This document shows, one piece after another, positions 53,761 through 62,385 of a stretch of 64,000 nt of DNA. Source of the DNA: Arthrobacter rhizosphaerae (GTDB taxonomy: Bacteria; Actinomycetota; Actinomycetes; Actinomycetales; Micrococcaceae); assembly GCF_023062595.1 (NCBI RefSeq), contig NZ_JALLAN010000001.1, positions 124,001-188,000 on the forward strand, read 5' to 3'. A program made the position numbers and the translations under genes. Below the pieces are notes generated by a model. The model was given only the letters and a program-made list of their open reading frames with translations. It made no database searches and had not been told where the DNA came from. Numbering within the stretch: the stretch's first letter is position 1; each line of letters starts with the position of its first letter.

Positions 53761-54355
53761 ATGAGCAACGACAACCACAAGTGCAGTCTGGCCCAGCTCG
53801 AGCACGGCCTGGAAATGCTCGACCGCAAACTCCAGGCGCTGGATCTCGACGCTCCCGTGCAGCTGCGCGCCATCGGCGGCTTCGCGCTCATGAAATACGG
53901 CATCCGCGCTGCCGACCGTGCATTCACCGTCGACATCGACACTGTGACTCCTGACTTCGCCTCCGAGGTCTCCGCGGCGATCCACGAGGTGGCGGCCGAG
54001 CTCGGGCTCGAGCGCGACTGGATCAACAACGACAACGTCATGGACGGCGAGGATGCTGAGCTTGTGGCGTCGATGTACCAGGCACGGTGGATGCCCGATG
54101 ACTCTGTAGTTTTACGAATGCATAGGCCTGCAGGTTGCCAGCGTGCCCACGCTGACACGCGCCAAAATCATCGCTGCCGACACCGCCGAGTTCTCGGGCC
54201 GCGCGCAGGACCTGCCCGATCTCCTGGAGCTGCTGCGTTTCCAGGGCATCAGGACCGCTGCGCAGTTCCAGACTGCGTACCCCGATCCCTACGACGAGTA
54301 CCCCACAGCCCACGACGCCGTGCGCGAGCACTTCGCCGCGCAGACTGTGGCCTGA
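53761..54355 (+). pseudogene. Nucleotidyltransferase-fold protein, frameshifted
   Basis: From ATG 53761 the first 118 residues contain QLRAIGGFALMKYGIRAA and FTVDIDTVT, the GG-x-A...D-x-D pattern of nucleotidyltransferase-fold proteins related to AbiEii or DUF6036. At the TTTT run 54110-54113 the frame is lost. Removing one T restores a product continuing as VVYECIGLQVASVPTLTRAK and ending at 54355 (QTVA). Either a real one-base insertion or a sequencing error. Leader dyad H7 precedes it. Confidence 0.65.
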
Positions 54356-54444
54356 GCTTGTGATGGTCCTCGACCACCCATAGACCCGCGTCAGGCCAGC
54401 TGACGCCGTGCCCTGCCCCGACCGTGCAGTGCGCCGACCACATA

Positions 54445-54502
54445 GAGCCCCGACGGGGATGCGCGATGCGCTCTTCGTCGGGGCTCGCTCTTTCTTCTCT
54501 TC
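54445..54502 (+). terminator. Intrinsic terminator
   Basis: GAGCCCCGACG (54445-54455) pairs with CGTCGGGGCTC (54476-54486), followed by GCTCTTTCTTCTCTTC. Dyad H8 comes next. Confidence 0.8.
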
Positions 54503-54513
54503 TTCAAGAGCGT

Positions 54514-54530
54514 GATCAGCGCAGCTGATC
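54514..54530 (+). promoter_or_regulatory. Leader dyad H8 (7-3-7)
   Basis: GATCAGC-GCA-GCTGATC followed by CGGA, in the leader of the 54578 gene. Confidence 0.75.
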
Positions 54531-54577
54531 CGGAGCAGGAAGTGACAAGACCACCACGCAGGCTCCAGGAGGACGAC

Positions 54578-54933
54578 ATGAGCACCATCACTGCACCCGA
54601 GCAGGACATACTGCCCCTCGACTTCGGATTGAATGCCTGGTCACTCGCACCCGTCTACGACGATGACGCCCGCCAGGCTGATCGAAAGCTGTGCCTCGAT
54701 TACCTGAAGCAGTGGGCCGGTTCCTTCAAGCGCGAAGATGCGACCACCGAAATCAGCAAAGACGACTTCGTAGCGGCTGCCGAACGCCTCGCTACGGCTC
54801 GGTCGTCGCAGACGTGGTCGACGGGGAGATGATCGAATTGCGTCTCCCCGTCATTCGAATGGGCGTCACCCTGCCCGTGGAGAACCTGCCCTTCCGCCCC
54901 TTGCGGATCCGTGAGGAAGAGCTGGTGATCTGA
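54578..54933 (+). pseudogene. Hypothetical protein, probably frameshifted
   Basis: ATG 54578 with AGGAGG upstream. The frame ends early at TGA 54832 after AAERLATARSSQTW. A -1 shift near 54788-54792 would join it to RYGSVVADVVDGEMIEL and continue to TGA 54931, giving about 118 residues with a more protein-like end. Alternatively a separate 34-residue ORF starts at ATG 54829 by ATGA overlap. No family recognised. It is followed by the NACHT gene. Confidence 0.5.
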
Positions 54934-55069
54934 GGCGTTGTCCGGCGCAGCATCCACGAACCGACGACGCCAACTCGTTGGCATCAAAGGGTGGTTAACT
55001 GGGAGCTACGTTTCTTGCCTGGGCGGTTCAGTGGTGCGCAGGAGCGATGAATTCTTGGGGGAGTCTGTC

Positions 55070-57982
55070 TTGGCGAAGTACGATTTGGATCGTTTGGGCG
55101 ATGTTGAGTTTGAGCATCTGACCCGAGCATTGGCGATTGCTGTCTTCGGAGCCTCTGTCGAGGTGTTCGGTGTGGGATCTGACGGTGGTCGAGAGGCAAC
55201 GTTCGAGGGCTCGATGTCCTACCCTGACGATCGGGGGGCTAAGGACAACTGGAATGGCTACCTTGTCATTCAGGCAAAGTTTTGCGAGGAACCCAAGGGT
55301 GTGGCGGACAACGCGAAGTGGCTTCGTAATGCCGTCCAGCGCGAGATCAACGAGTGGAAAGATGAAAAGAAGCGCAGGCGCACCAATGGTCGGCTGCCGG
55401 AGTATTTGCTCTTCACCACGAATGTTCAGCTCTCTTCGGTGCCAGGCGTCGGGGGCATTGACGAACTGAACTCACTCCTGGCGAAGGAACTACCGTCTCT
55501 GGGAATTCGGGGATGGGCACTCTGGCATGGAGATAAGATCCACGCGCTGCTGGACAACTACCCTGGCATCCGGAACCGTTACAACGCCTTTCTCATGGCC
55601 GGCGATTTGCTTTCGCAGATACAGAGCCAGCTTCAGCTTGATGGACAAGGACTTGAAGCAATTTATGAGACACACAGCCTGAAGAGTCTCCGACGGGAGC
55701 AGTGGGTCCGTCTCGATGAGTCCGGAGCAGACCGGTCCAAGCGCCTTCCGCTTTCGCAAGTCGCTATCGATCTGCCTCACATGGAGGGGTTCCGTGCTGA
55801 CGGAGGCGATCCGGGCGTGCTGCGTAAAATCATTATGCTCGGTGATCGGATGCTACGCCCTGGGGATGAAATGCCTGATCAGCCACATGTGGTCGTCGTC
55901 GGTGGTCCGGGTGAAGGCAAGTCGACGCTGGGGTTGCTCCTTTGCCAGGCGTACCGGCTTGCCCTTTTGCAGACATACCCGGAATCCAAGCTTGCTTCCG
56001 CGGATGCCGATGTTTTGAAGACAATGCGTGAGCATCTGGTTCGCGAAATGGGTGTGCCGCTCCCTCTGAATCGTCGCTGGCCGGTTCTTGTCAGGCTGAG
56101 CGAGTTAGGCGATGCGCTCACTAGCGGCAAGTCCGGAGGCCTACTGCGTTTTATTGCTGACAGGATGAACGATCTGATCGATGGAGATGCGCCGGTCACC
56201 CCGGCGAAGTTGAAGTCATGGCTTCGCATATGGCCATGGATGATTGTGCTCGATGGTCTGGATGAGGTACCCGCTTCGTCCTCCCGCGAGAAGGTCTTTG
56301 AAGCGATCGACGACTTCCTCACCGATGCCAGAAGCGTCGAAGCCGATGTGTTCATCGTTGCGACCACCCGGCCGCAGGGCTACGCTCAGGAACTCTCACC
56401 TGAGTCCTACGAGCAGCTGACTCTTGCGCCACTCTCGGCCGAGGAAGCCGTGAACTATGTGAGACAGCTCGCCGCCGTTCAGTATTCAGGGGACGACGAG
56501 TTGCAAGAGCATGTCGTCCGTCACGCCAAGATAGCTGTTCAGCGTGAAGCGACAAGCCGGCTGATGGTTACACCGTTGCAAGTCACGATCATGAGCTTGT
56601 TGCTGGCCAAGCGCGCCAAGCTCCCGGAAAGCCGTCACGAGCTGTTCAGCCAGTACTTTTCGACCATCTACGAGCGTGAGATGAACAAGGAGCCTTCGTA
56701 CTTGGCTAAGCTCCTTCGAGAACATCGGCGAAACGTTCAGCGGATCCACGAACGTGTAGGGATCGCCCTGCAGCAACGAGCTGAAGACGTCGGGCACGCT
56801 GACGCGCTCCTCACAAACAAACAGTTCGAAAGTGTCATCGCCGAACGGCTCAGGGCTGAAGACTTCCCCGACGGTGATGTGCAACGGATTACCTCAGACC
56901 TCTCGAAAGCGGCTCTTGACCGGCTCGTCCTCCTTGTTCCGCGGAAGGCCGAGCATGTCGGTTTTGAACTCCGTAGCCTTCAGGAATTCATGGCAGCCTC
57001 GTACTTCTTCAGCCTCGGCGACAAGGAGACGTTGGACCCGTTCGAGCGGACTGCCACATCTGCTCACTGGCGGCACACATGGCTGCTCGGGGCAGGTCAG
57101 CTTTTCGAAGAGCGCGAGATTCTCCGCGACGGTCTCGTTTCTTTGGTCGGCGACGTCGGCCACCGAGATGAAGCCACCGGCACCAGTCTGCTCGGACCGA
57201 TGCTCGCAGTCGACCTGCTCGACGACGATATTGCCGCGGACGCACCCAAGTACCTTCGTCGCCTCACCAGATACGCGCTGGAGGCTCTCGGCGAACATCC
57301 TGGAAGTCACACAGAGCAGCTGAATAGAGTGCTGAGAGAATCCTCGGAACGCGACACGCAAGCCTGGACCCAGGTGAAAGAACGTATTCAAACGAGTCTG
57401 AAGGCTGGCTCCGGGGCGAAGCTCTCCGCGGTATGGCTGCTGGCAAGTCTTTCAACTAGATCAGACAACATCGCCGCACATGCACGCGCCCAGCTCAATA
57501 CTGCGCTGAAAGGTCTGGACACGGCAGAGTCAGCTGCGCTTGTGTGGTTCCTGCGCGAACGACCAGAACTGATGAAACTGGGAACACTTCGATCTCTGTC
57601 CATCGAACTATCGGGAATGCAGAATCTGGGGGACCTCATCGCGCCATACCTGTCGGCGCAGGATGACTTTTCAGGTTCCCCGGGGCAGAAGCCACTGCTC
57701 AAAGAGCTCCGCTCCATCAGCGCTACCCGGATCGCGGCAGACGAAATCGTCTTCTACGCCGTCGAAGACATCCCCGATGTGGCCAGGTATGGCCTACTGG
57801 ACCTTCTCCGTGTGTCGGAGGAAGCCCGTCGGCTGGTTTCCATCGTCATTCAGGTACTACCCATCGAAAATGCGCCGGTTGGTGACTTCCTCCGAACACA
57901 ACTTCGCGCTGCGATATCCACCAACTCGGCGCAGTGGGGTCCTGGCTGGGCCCAAGATATCAGGGAAAGTATCGAAGACTGA
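55070..57982 (+). CDS. REase-NACHT NTPase, candidate antiphage defence protein
   Basis: 970 residues from TTG 55070, chosen because GGGGGAG lies 6 bases upstream and the domain begins at once (YDLDRLGDVEFEHLTRALA). Residues 1-110 look like a PD-(D/E)XK/Mrr nuclease: D38 and E42 in SDGGREATFEG and Q68-x-K70 in YLVIQAKF. A NACHT NTPase follows, with Walker A GGPGEGKST (278-286), Walker B LDGLDE (394-399) and ATTRPQGY after it. The C-terminal 400 residues are helical repeats that would sense a trigger. Codon use is less GC-rich than in neighbours. Bacterial NACHT proteins are known antiphage STAND sensors. Confidence 0.85.
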   Translation: MAKYDLDRLGDVEFEHLTRALAIAVFGASVEVFGVGSDGGREATFEGSMSYPDDRGAKDNWNGYLVIQAKFCEEPKGVADNAKWLRNAVQREINEWKDEKKRRRTNGRLPEYLLFTTNVQLSSVPGVGGIDELNSLLAKELPSLGIRGWALWHGDKIHALLDNYPGIRNRYNAFLMAGDLLSQIQSQLQLDGQGLEAIYETHSLKSLRREQWVRLDESGADRSKRLPLSQVAIDLPHMEGFRADGGDPGVLRKIIMLGDRMLRPGDEMPDQPHVVVVGGPGEGKSTLGLLLCQAYRLALLQTYPESKLASADADVLKTMREHLVREMGVPLPLNRRWPVLVRLSELGDALTSGKSGGLLRFIADRMNDLIDGDAPVTPAKLKSWLRIWPWMIVLDGLDEVPASSSREKVFEAIDDFLTDARSVEADVFIVATTRPQGYAQELSPESYEQLTLAPLSAEEAVNYVRQLAAVQYSGDDELQEHVVRHAKIAVQREATSRLMVTPLQVTIMSLLLAKRAKLPESRHELFSQYFSTIYEREMNKEPSYLAKLLREHRRNVQRIHERVGIALQQRAEDVGHADALLTNKQFESVIAERLRAEDFPDGDVQRITSDLSKAALDRLVLLVPRKAEHVGFELRSLQEFMAASYFFSLGDKETLDPFERTATSAHWRHTWLLGAGQLFEEREILRDGLVSLVGDVGHRDEATGTSLLGPMLAVDLLDDDIAADAPKYLRRLTRYALEALGEHPGSHTEQLNRVLRESSERDTQAWTQVKERIQTSLKAGSGAKLSAVWLLASLSTRSDNIAAHARAQLNTALKGLDTAESAALVWFLRERPELMKLGTLRSLSIELSGMQNLGDLIAPYLSAQDDFSGSPGQKPLLKELRSISATRIAADEIVFYAVEDIPDVARYGLLDLLRVSEEARRLVSIVIQVLPIENAPVGDFLRTQLRAAISTNSAQWGPGWAQDIRESIED

Positions 57983-58161
57983 TGCGATGTAACGACTGGT
58001 CAAACCGGCCCTATGTGAACGCGCTCATTCCATACAGCAACTAACCAGGGAAAGAACTGCAGTACTTGGTGACCAATCAGCTGAGCTCTTCGAGTTGCTG
58101 GCTGGCTGAATAAACCCCCTCGCCTAACTTGCCCCTCGCACTCGGCGGGCCTTCGACTCAG

Positions 58162-58203
58162 AGAACCCCAGCAGCTCATAGCTGGTGGGGTTCTCTTTTT
58201 TTC
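58162..58203 (+). terminator. Intrinsic terminator after NACHT gene
   Basis: AGAACCCCAGC pairs with GCTGGTGGGGTTCT (one bulge), followed by a T-run. The rest of the 363-bp gap holds dyad H9 and no gene. Confidence 0.85.
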
Positions 58204-58245
58204 GATCGCGTCGCGAACCGACTGTTCGCTCTTCTTCCTGCAAAG

Positions 58246-58262
58246 GATCAGCACAGCTGATC
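58246..58262 (+). promoter_or_regulatory. Leader dyad H9 (7-3-7)
   Basis: GATCAGC-ACA-GCTGATC followed by CGGA, identical to H5. A second hairpin GTTCT-GAATG-AGAAC follows at 58271-58285. Confidence 0.75.
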
Positions 58263-58345
58263 CGGATCTCGTTCTGAATGAGAACTCTCAATGGTTGGCC
58301 CTGCACCCGCGGGCCAGCGGACGACGTCTGTAAAGGAGCCTTGCC

Positions 58346-58720
58346 ATGTCTTTCCTCGAACGCATCGGATTCATCGAGACCGAGGGGCAGGAGCGCGAGC
58401 GTCTGGCCCAGTCGCCGGAGGGATCCAGCAACCACCACCTGTCCACGCTTCCCATAACGATCCGGGAATGGCCGCAGGACCTGCTAATCGAGCTGCCGGG
58501 CTCGACGATGAACGACCACCGCCTCGTCGTGGTCCCCATCGATTACCGCAAGGACCTCCTGCCCGAGGGGGTTGAGGAGGAGCCGAAGCCCCGCAAGCGG
58601 AACTCTGGTTCCTGGACGTGTGCTGTCGTCTCAAGCGACCACCCGAGCTATCCCGTGGGTGGCTACCGCATCGTGATCAGCAGCGCCGAGCTGGCCCGCG
58701 GCAGAAAGCTCTCGGTCTGA
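58346..58720 (+). CDS. Hypothetical protein
   Basis: 124 residues from ATG 58346 with AAAGGAG upstream. Starts MSFLERIGFIETEGQERERL; later part HPSYPVGGYRIVISSAELAR looks like a small beta domain. Single-gene unit between two terminators, with dyad H9 in its leader. Confidence 0.55.
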   Translation: MSFLERIGFIETEGQERERLAQSPEGSSNHHLSTLPITIREWPQDLLIELPGSTMNDHRLVVVPIDYRKDLLPEGVEEEPKPRKRNSGSWTCAVVSSDHPSYPVGGYRIVISSAELARGRKLSV

Positions 58721-58733
58721 GGCCAGTCCGACT

Positions 58734-58775
58734 ACCCCGACCTCATGCTTCGGCATCGGGTCGGGGTTTTTCTTT
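58734..58775 (+). terminator. Intrinsic terminator
   Basis: ACCCCGACC pairs with GGTCGGGGT, followed by TTTTCTTTG. Dyad H10 comes about 38 bp later. Confidence 0.8.
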
Positions 58776-58804
58776 GTCTGGTTCTTCTTTTGTCCTCGGG
58801 AAAT

Positions 58805-58821
58805 GCGCTGCAGGGCAGCGC
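58805..58821 (+). promoter_or_regulatory. Leader dyad H10 (7-3-7), divergent sequence
   Basis: GCGCTGC-AGG-GCAGCGC followed by CTGG, in the leader of the HD gene. Arm and loop lengths match the family; the sequence does not. A second hairpin TGTCTT/AAGACA follows. Confidence 0.5.
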
Positions 58822-58869
58822 CTGGTGTCTTGCGACAGGAAGACAGCCGTCTCGAACGAAGGAAAAGCC

Positions 58870-59592
58870 ATGACCACCCTGCCCATAACGCGTGTCCCGC
58901 TCAAGCAGATGGACCCAGCCATGCTTGTGTTCGAGCTCGACCGTGAGATCCAACGCCTGATGCCCGGAACCGAGAATTCAGAGCTTGTCACCTCCGCAGC
59001 TACGATGGCTTCGTTCCTCCATCGGAAGCAGACGCGCTTCGTCAGGGGAGACCTGCCGCGTGTGCCGTACATCGAGCATCCGCTGCGCGTTGCCTTGCGC
59101 CTCCTGCGCTGGGGCGTTGTCGATGCTGAACTGATTGCAGCAGCGCTCCTGCATGATGTTGTCGAGGACTGCAGCAAAGAACTGCTCGAAGCCTTCGGCC
59201 ACCCCAGCGAGAAACCGCTGGATTGCCTGTCCCGGATCTACGGCCGGCGGGTCGCGCAGCTGGTAGGCGCGGTGACGAACCCGGAGAACAGCACCAGTTA
59301 CGAAGAGCACGTCACCCTGCTTGCCAACTCCGGCTCCCGGGCGCTGCTCATCAAGGCCAGCGACCTGAAAGACAACGCAGGATCCATCCGTCATCAACTT
59401 GGCCACGGCCAGGACTCACGGATGTACCGGATGTTGTTCAAGTACATGCCGGCGGTGGAGATCGTGGGGAAAGGTCTGCGCAGCTCGCTCTGCTGCCACA
59501 CCGGCCAGCAATGCACCATGGTCGCCGTCGCCGAGATGGAGGACCTCAGCCATGATCTGGCAGCCTTGTCGGCCGAACACGGCATTGACTGA
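58870..59592 (+). CDS. HD-domain phosphohydrolase (RelA/SpoT hydrolase-like)
   Basis: 240 residues from ATG 58870. VPYIEHPLRVALRLL and AAALLHDVVEDC give the His and His-Asp metal ligands, and LLIKASDLKDN the late Asp. The order matches the hydrolase half of RelA/SpoT; no synthetase domain. Could degrade (p)ppGpp or a related nucleotide; substrate unproven. It lies two genes after the NACHT protein. Confidence 0.8.
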   Translation: MTTLPITRVPLKQMDPAMLVFELDREIQRLMPGTENSELVTSAATMASFLHRKQTRFVRGDLPRVPYIEHPLRVALRLLRWGVVDAELIAAALLHDVVEDCSKELLEAFGHPSEKPLDCLSRIYGRRVAQLVGAVTNPENSTSYEEHVTLLANSGSRALLIKASDLKDNAGSIRHQLGHGQDSRMYRMLFKYMPAVEIVGKGLRSSLCCHTGQQCTMVAVAEMEDLSHDLAALSAEHGID

Positions 59593-59633
59593 AAACCAAG
59601 CAGACCAGTCAAAAAGTTTAGGAAGGAACTTTG

Positions 59634-59885
59634 ATGGGTACCAGACAAGTAACCCTCACCTCCTGTGATCGTTGCGGAGCTGAGACTGATATTGATGTTA
59701 CCCACGAGAATTCGGACAACTACGATCCGAATGCCCACGTATGGCGGACCCTGAAATTCCACTACATCCAGCCCTGGTTCTTTCTCTGCCCGGACTGTGT
59801 GCAGGCCTTCCTGAAGTTCATCGCCATGGAAGCAGTACTACCTGTCAAAGTGATTCGCAGAGCCGACCGCGCCTCAACCGAATGA
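59634..59885 (+). CDS. Small zinc-ribbon protein
   Basis: 83 residues from ATG 59634 (GGAAGG upstream; TTG 59631 less likely). CDRCGAETD and LCPDCVQAF form two CxxC knuckles of a likely zinc ribbon. No known family. Last gene of the plus-strand array. Confidence 0.6.
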   Translation: MGTRQVTLTSCDRCGAETDIDVTHENSDNYDPNAHVWRTLKFHYIQPWFFLCPDCVQAFLKFIAMEAVLPVKVIRRADRASTE

Positions 59886-59896
59886 CCAACAGCACT

Positions 59897-59950
59897 GCAA
59901 AGACCCCACCGCCAGGAGCTCAGGCTCCGACGGTGGGGTCTCTTTTTTCG
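59897..59950. terminator. Intrinsic terminator ending the plus-strand array
   Basis: GACCCCACCG (59902-59911) pairs with CGGTGGGGTC (59931-59940), followed by TCTTTTTT. Confidence 0.85.
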
Positions 59951-59958
59951 TCAGTGAG

Positions 59959-60180
59959 TTACGGCTGCTCGGGATCGTCGGGATTGTCGCTGTCGTCGAC
60001 GTCCTTCATTCGCTGTTCCAGCCTGGCTGCGTGGACCTGCTTGGCTTTCCGGTAAAGCTTTACGCCACCGGAAACGATGACGACGGTGCCGGCCACGACG
60101 CCTGCAATGATCAGGTCCTCCACACGGGTGTCATGACTGCCGTCGTGGTAACCCTTGCCATAGACCGCGCTTCCACGCAC
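59959..60180 (-). CDS. Small single-pass membrane protein
   Basis: 73 residues. One span (DLIIAGVVAGTVVIVSGGV) followed by a basic helix and an acidic end (DVDDSDNPDDPEQP). No family recognised. Confidence 0.5.
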   Translation of the reverse strand: MRGSAVYGKGYHDGSHDTRVEDLIIAGVVAGTVVIVSGGVKLYRKAKQVHAARLEQRMKDVDDSDNPDDPEQP

Positions 60181-60250
60181 GAGTCCCCCCTTTTGAAATA
60201 CAAATGACGCCCAAGCCTACCTTAGGGGTCCACCATCAACAGGGCGTCCA

Positions 60251-60442
60251 TCAGGCAACGCCATCGGAGAGAACAACGCCGAGCAGGAACACCAGGGCAG
60301 AGAACCCCATCAGGAGCACAGCGAAGACCGCCGGCCGTTCCTCGTACAACTGCCTGAGCCGGGCAACCATACCGGATGGCTTATCTCCGGGCTTGTGCTG
60401 GTCCTTCTTGGGTCCGTCGTTGGTCTTGTCGTGATCGGTCAT
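60251..60442 (-). CDS. Small tail-anchored membrane protein
   Basis: 63 residues. Charged N-terminus and one C-terminal span (PAVFAVLLMGFSALVFLLGV). No family recognised. Confidence 0.5.
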   Translation of the reverse strand: MTDHDKTNDGPKKDQHKPGDKPSGMVARLRQLYEERPAVFAVLLMGFSALVFLLGVVLSDGVA

Positions 60443-60511
60443 TGTGCTGATGCCTCCTTGGGGCGGTGTATGGACTGCTGCTGGTCGGTCTGTAGTCTCC
60501 GTCGGGACGAG

Positions 60512-60988
60512 TCAGGACCGGGGTTCATTTCCAGGGAGCTGCAACGCTGCGCCCTCGCGCTCCTTATAGACCTCGTAGAGCGTCCGGCCCGTCGAATCGA
60601 CCTGCAGAAACGCCAGCAGCGCCTGGTCGACGTCGATCATCCTGGCGGCCACGAGCGCAAGCTGCGCTTCGAGCCAGGTCTTCATGACCCGCCAGGCGAC
60701 GGGTTCTGCCTGGGCCCGGCTGGTCCTCTCGGCCTTGCTGCCTGACTTCAGGCGGCCGGCCTTCTCTTCGCTGCGGAGCAGCGCCTCCATACGGTCGACG
60801 CTGGCAGGGAGCGAGAAGCCGCGCTGGCCGTGCGGCGTCTCCAAGACGAAGTCGAGCGCGCTGGGCACGCCGGAGGCGTCGTAGTCGACGCTGATCCGGC
60901 GTGCTCCATGCCCAGCAAGCAGAGCCTGCATCTCGGCGACGGTCTGCACCGCCGAGATCTTCGTCGTGTAGTTGACAGGCACCGCCAT
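60512..60988 (-). CDS. Conserved mobile-element protein, unknown function
   Basis: 158 residues. It starts VPVNYTTKISAVQTVAEMQA and has ISVDYDASGVPSALDF and a helical EAQLALVAARMIDVDQALL. This pattern recurs in phages and plasmids of Gram-positive bacteria, with no settled function. It is the last gene of the par operon on this strand, 33 bp after the ParM stop. Confidence 0.65.
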   Translation of the reverse strand: MAVPVNYTTKISAVQTVAEMQALLAGHGARRISVDYDASGVPSALDFVLETPHGQRGFSLPASVDRMEALLRSEEKAGRLKSGSKAERTSRAQAEPVAWRVMKTWLEAQLALVAARMIDVDQALLAFLQVDSTGRTLYEVYKEREGAALQLPGNEPRS

Positions 60989-61020
60989 GGCTCAGCCTCC
61001 CGCCTCCGCGCTACGGCTCA

Positions 61021-62337
61021 TCACGCCGCAGCCTTGCTCCGCTTGGCCACGGGCTTGGCGCTCTTCGCGACGGCGTTGGCCGCCAGGTAGAGACCCTCGC
61101 GGTTCAGGTGCCGCGAGTATGCAGCATCGAGATACAGCACCGGGATCGAGCCGGCTGCCTTCTGCAGGACCGGGCGCAGGATCTCCTTGACCGGACCCGA
61201 GCCGCCGCCGTAAACATAGACCACCTCGGTGGTACCGCCGACCTCGGTGAGGACGTCCTCGAACCGCGAGGCGATCTCGTCGCAAAGGTACTCAGCCTCT
61301 TCCGAGACGAAGCCGGCCGCCCTGTCGAAGCGACCCTGCAGGAACACGCTCGGCTCCTGCTGCAGGAAATCGGCCAGGGCCTTGCGGTTCTTGAACCGCA
61401 AATCCTTATCACCGCTGGTGCTCATGCGGTCCAGGGCGTTCGTCAGCGCGGTGCCATAGCCCTGCTCGAGGGTCCCGGCAGCTTCAGAGTTGAACGCGCC
61501 GTCGGTGAAGACCGGGAAGTTCACGGTGCCCTCGCCGACGTCGACACCAACGGTGTTGCGTACGCCGACCAGCAAGCCTGCGGTGACGCCCTGCAGGCGC
61601 GCGGCCTCCTCCGGATCCGAGGCCCGCAGGTCATCAAGCAGAGCCTGTGCCAGCGGCTCGCCCTTGTCGGTGATCGCAAACTGCGCGGATGCACCCTCAG
61701 GCAGCACCTGCACGTCCTCGAACGTGAGGCGCACGGTGACCGGAGTGCTGAAATTCTTGATCGTCACCAGGTGAACCGTCGGATCCGCGCTGCCGAGGCG
61801 GCCGATGAACTGGGCGGCGTAAGAACTGCGGCGCTGCACGTACTCGGCGATCGGCAGTGCCAGGCCCGTGCGCACCGTGGCACGCAGCTCGTGATCCGGC
61901 AGAGTACCGTGGGCGCGCACGTGGTCGCGCAGGACCTTGGCGGCGAATACACCGAGGACAAGCACGAAGCTCAGCTCTTGATCGGCCTTCGAGCGGGCAC
62001 CGAGGACCTCGAACTGTGTGAACTTCGAGCCCGGAGTACTCAGCGCCGCGCGGCCGAACGTGCGCAGGTCCGAGTGCCCGACCAGGGGAGTGGTGAATGA
62101 GGCTGCGAGGTGATTGTAGAAGTCATCCTCGACGACGATCCTGAGGGCATCAGCATCAGCCTCGGGTACCTTCGGCGTGGCGCGTGAGGTGCTCACCACC
62201 GCAGAGGGCAGATCGATTGCGTCGAAGACCTCCTTGCCGTTCACTTCGCCGCGGATGACGCCCTTGACGTAGCCGTTACCGACATCGATGCCGCCGGTGA
62301 GCTCAATGGTTTTCTCGGTGGTGCTGTTGCTGCTCAT
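61021..62337 (-). CDS. ParM-like actin-family segregation ATPase
   Basis: 438 residues. The actin-fold phosphate-1 motif GGIDVGNGYVKG starts near residue 14; phosphate-2 is GVDVGEGTVNF; the adenosine motif is VVYVYGGGSGPVK. This layout fits plasmid ParM/Alp proteins that form filaments to push plasmid copies apart. It lies 48 bp downstream of the RHH gene, with repeats further upstream that could be the centromere. Confidence 0.85.
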   Translation of the reverse strand: MSSNSTTEKTIELTGGIDVGNGYVKGVIRGEVNGKEVFDAIDLPSAVVSTSRATPKVPEADADALRIVVEDDFYNHLAASFTTPLVGHSDLRTFGRAALSTPGSKFTQFEVLGARSKADQELSFVLVLGVFAAKVLRDHVRAHGTLPDHELRATVRTGLALPIAEYVQRRSSYAAQFIGRLGSADPTVHLVTIKNFSTPVTVRLTFEDVQVLPEGASAQFAITDKGEPLAQALLDDLRASDPEEAARLQGVTAGLLVGVRNTVGVDVGEGTVNFPVFTDGAFNSEAAGTLEQGYGTALTNALDRMSTSGDKDLRFKNRKALADFLQQEPSVFLQGRFDRAAGFVSEEAEYLCDEIASRFEDVLTEVGGTTEVVYVYGGGSGPVKEILRPVLQKAAGSIPVLYLDAAYSRHLNREGLYLAANAVAKSAKPVAKRSKAAA

Positions 62338-62385
62338 GGTCTGTGTCCTTCTCGTTCAGGTGTTCGTTGTCTCAGGAAGTACGGA

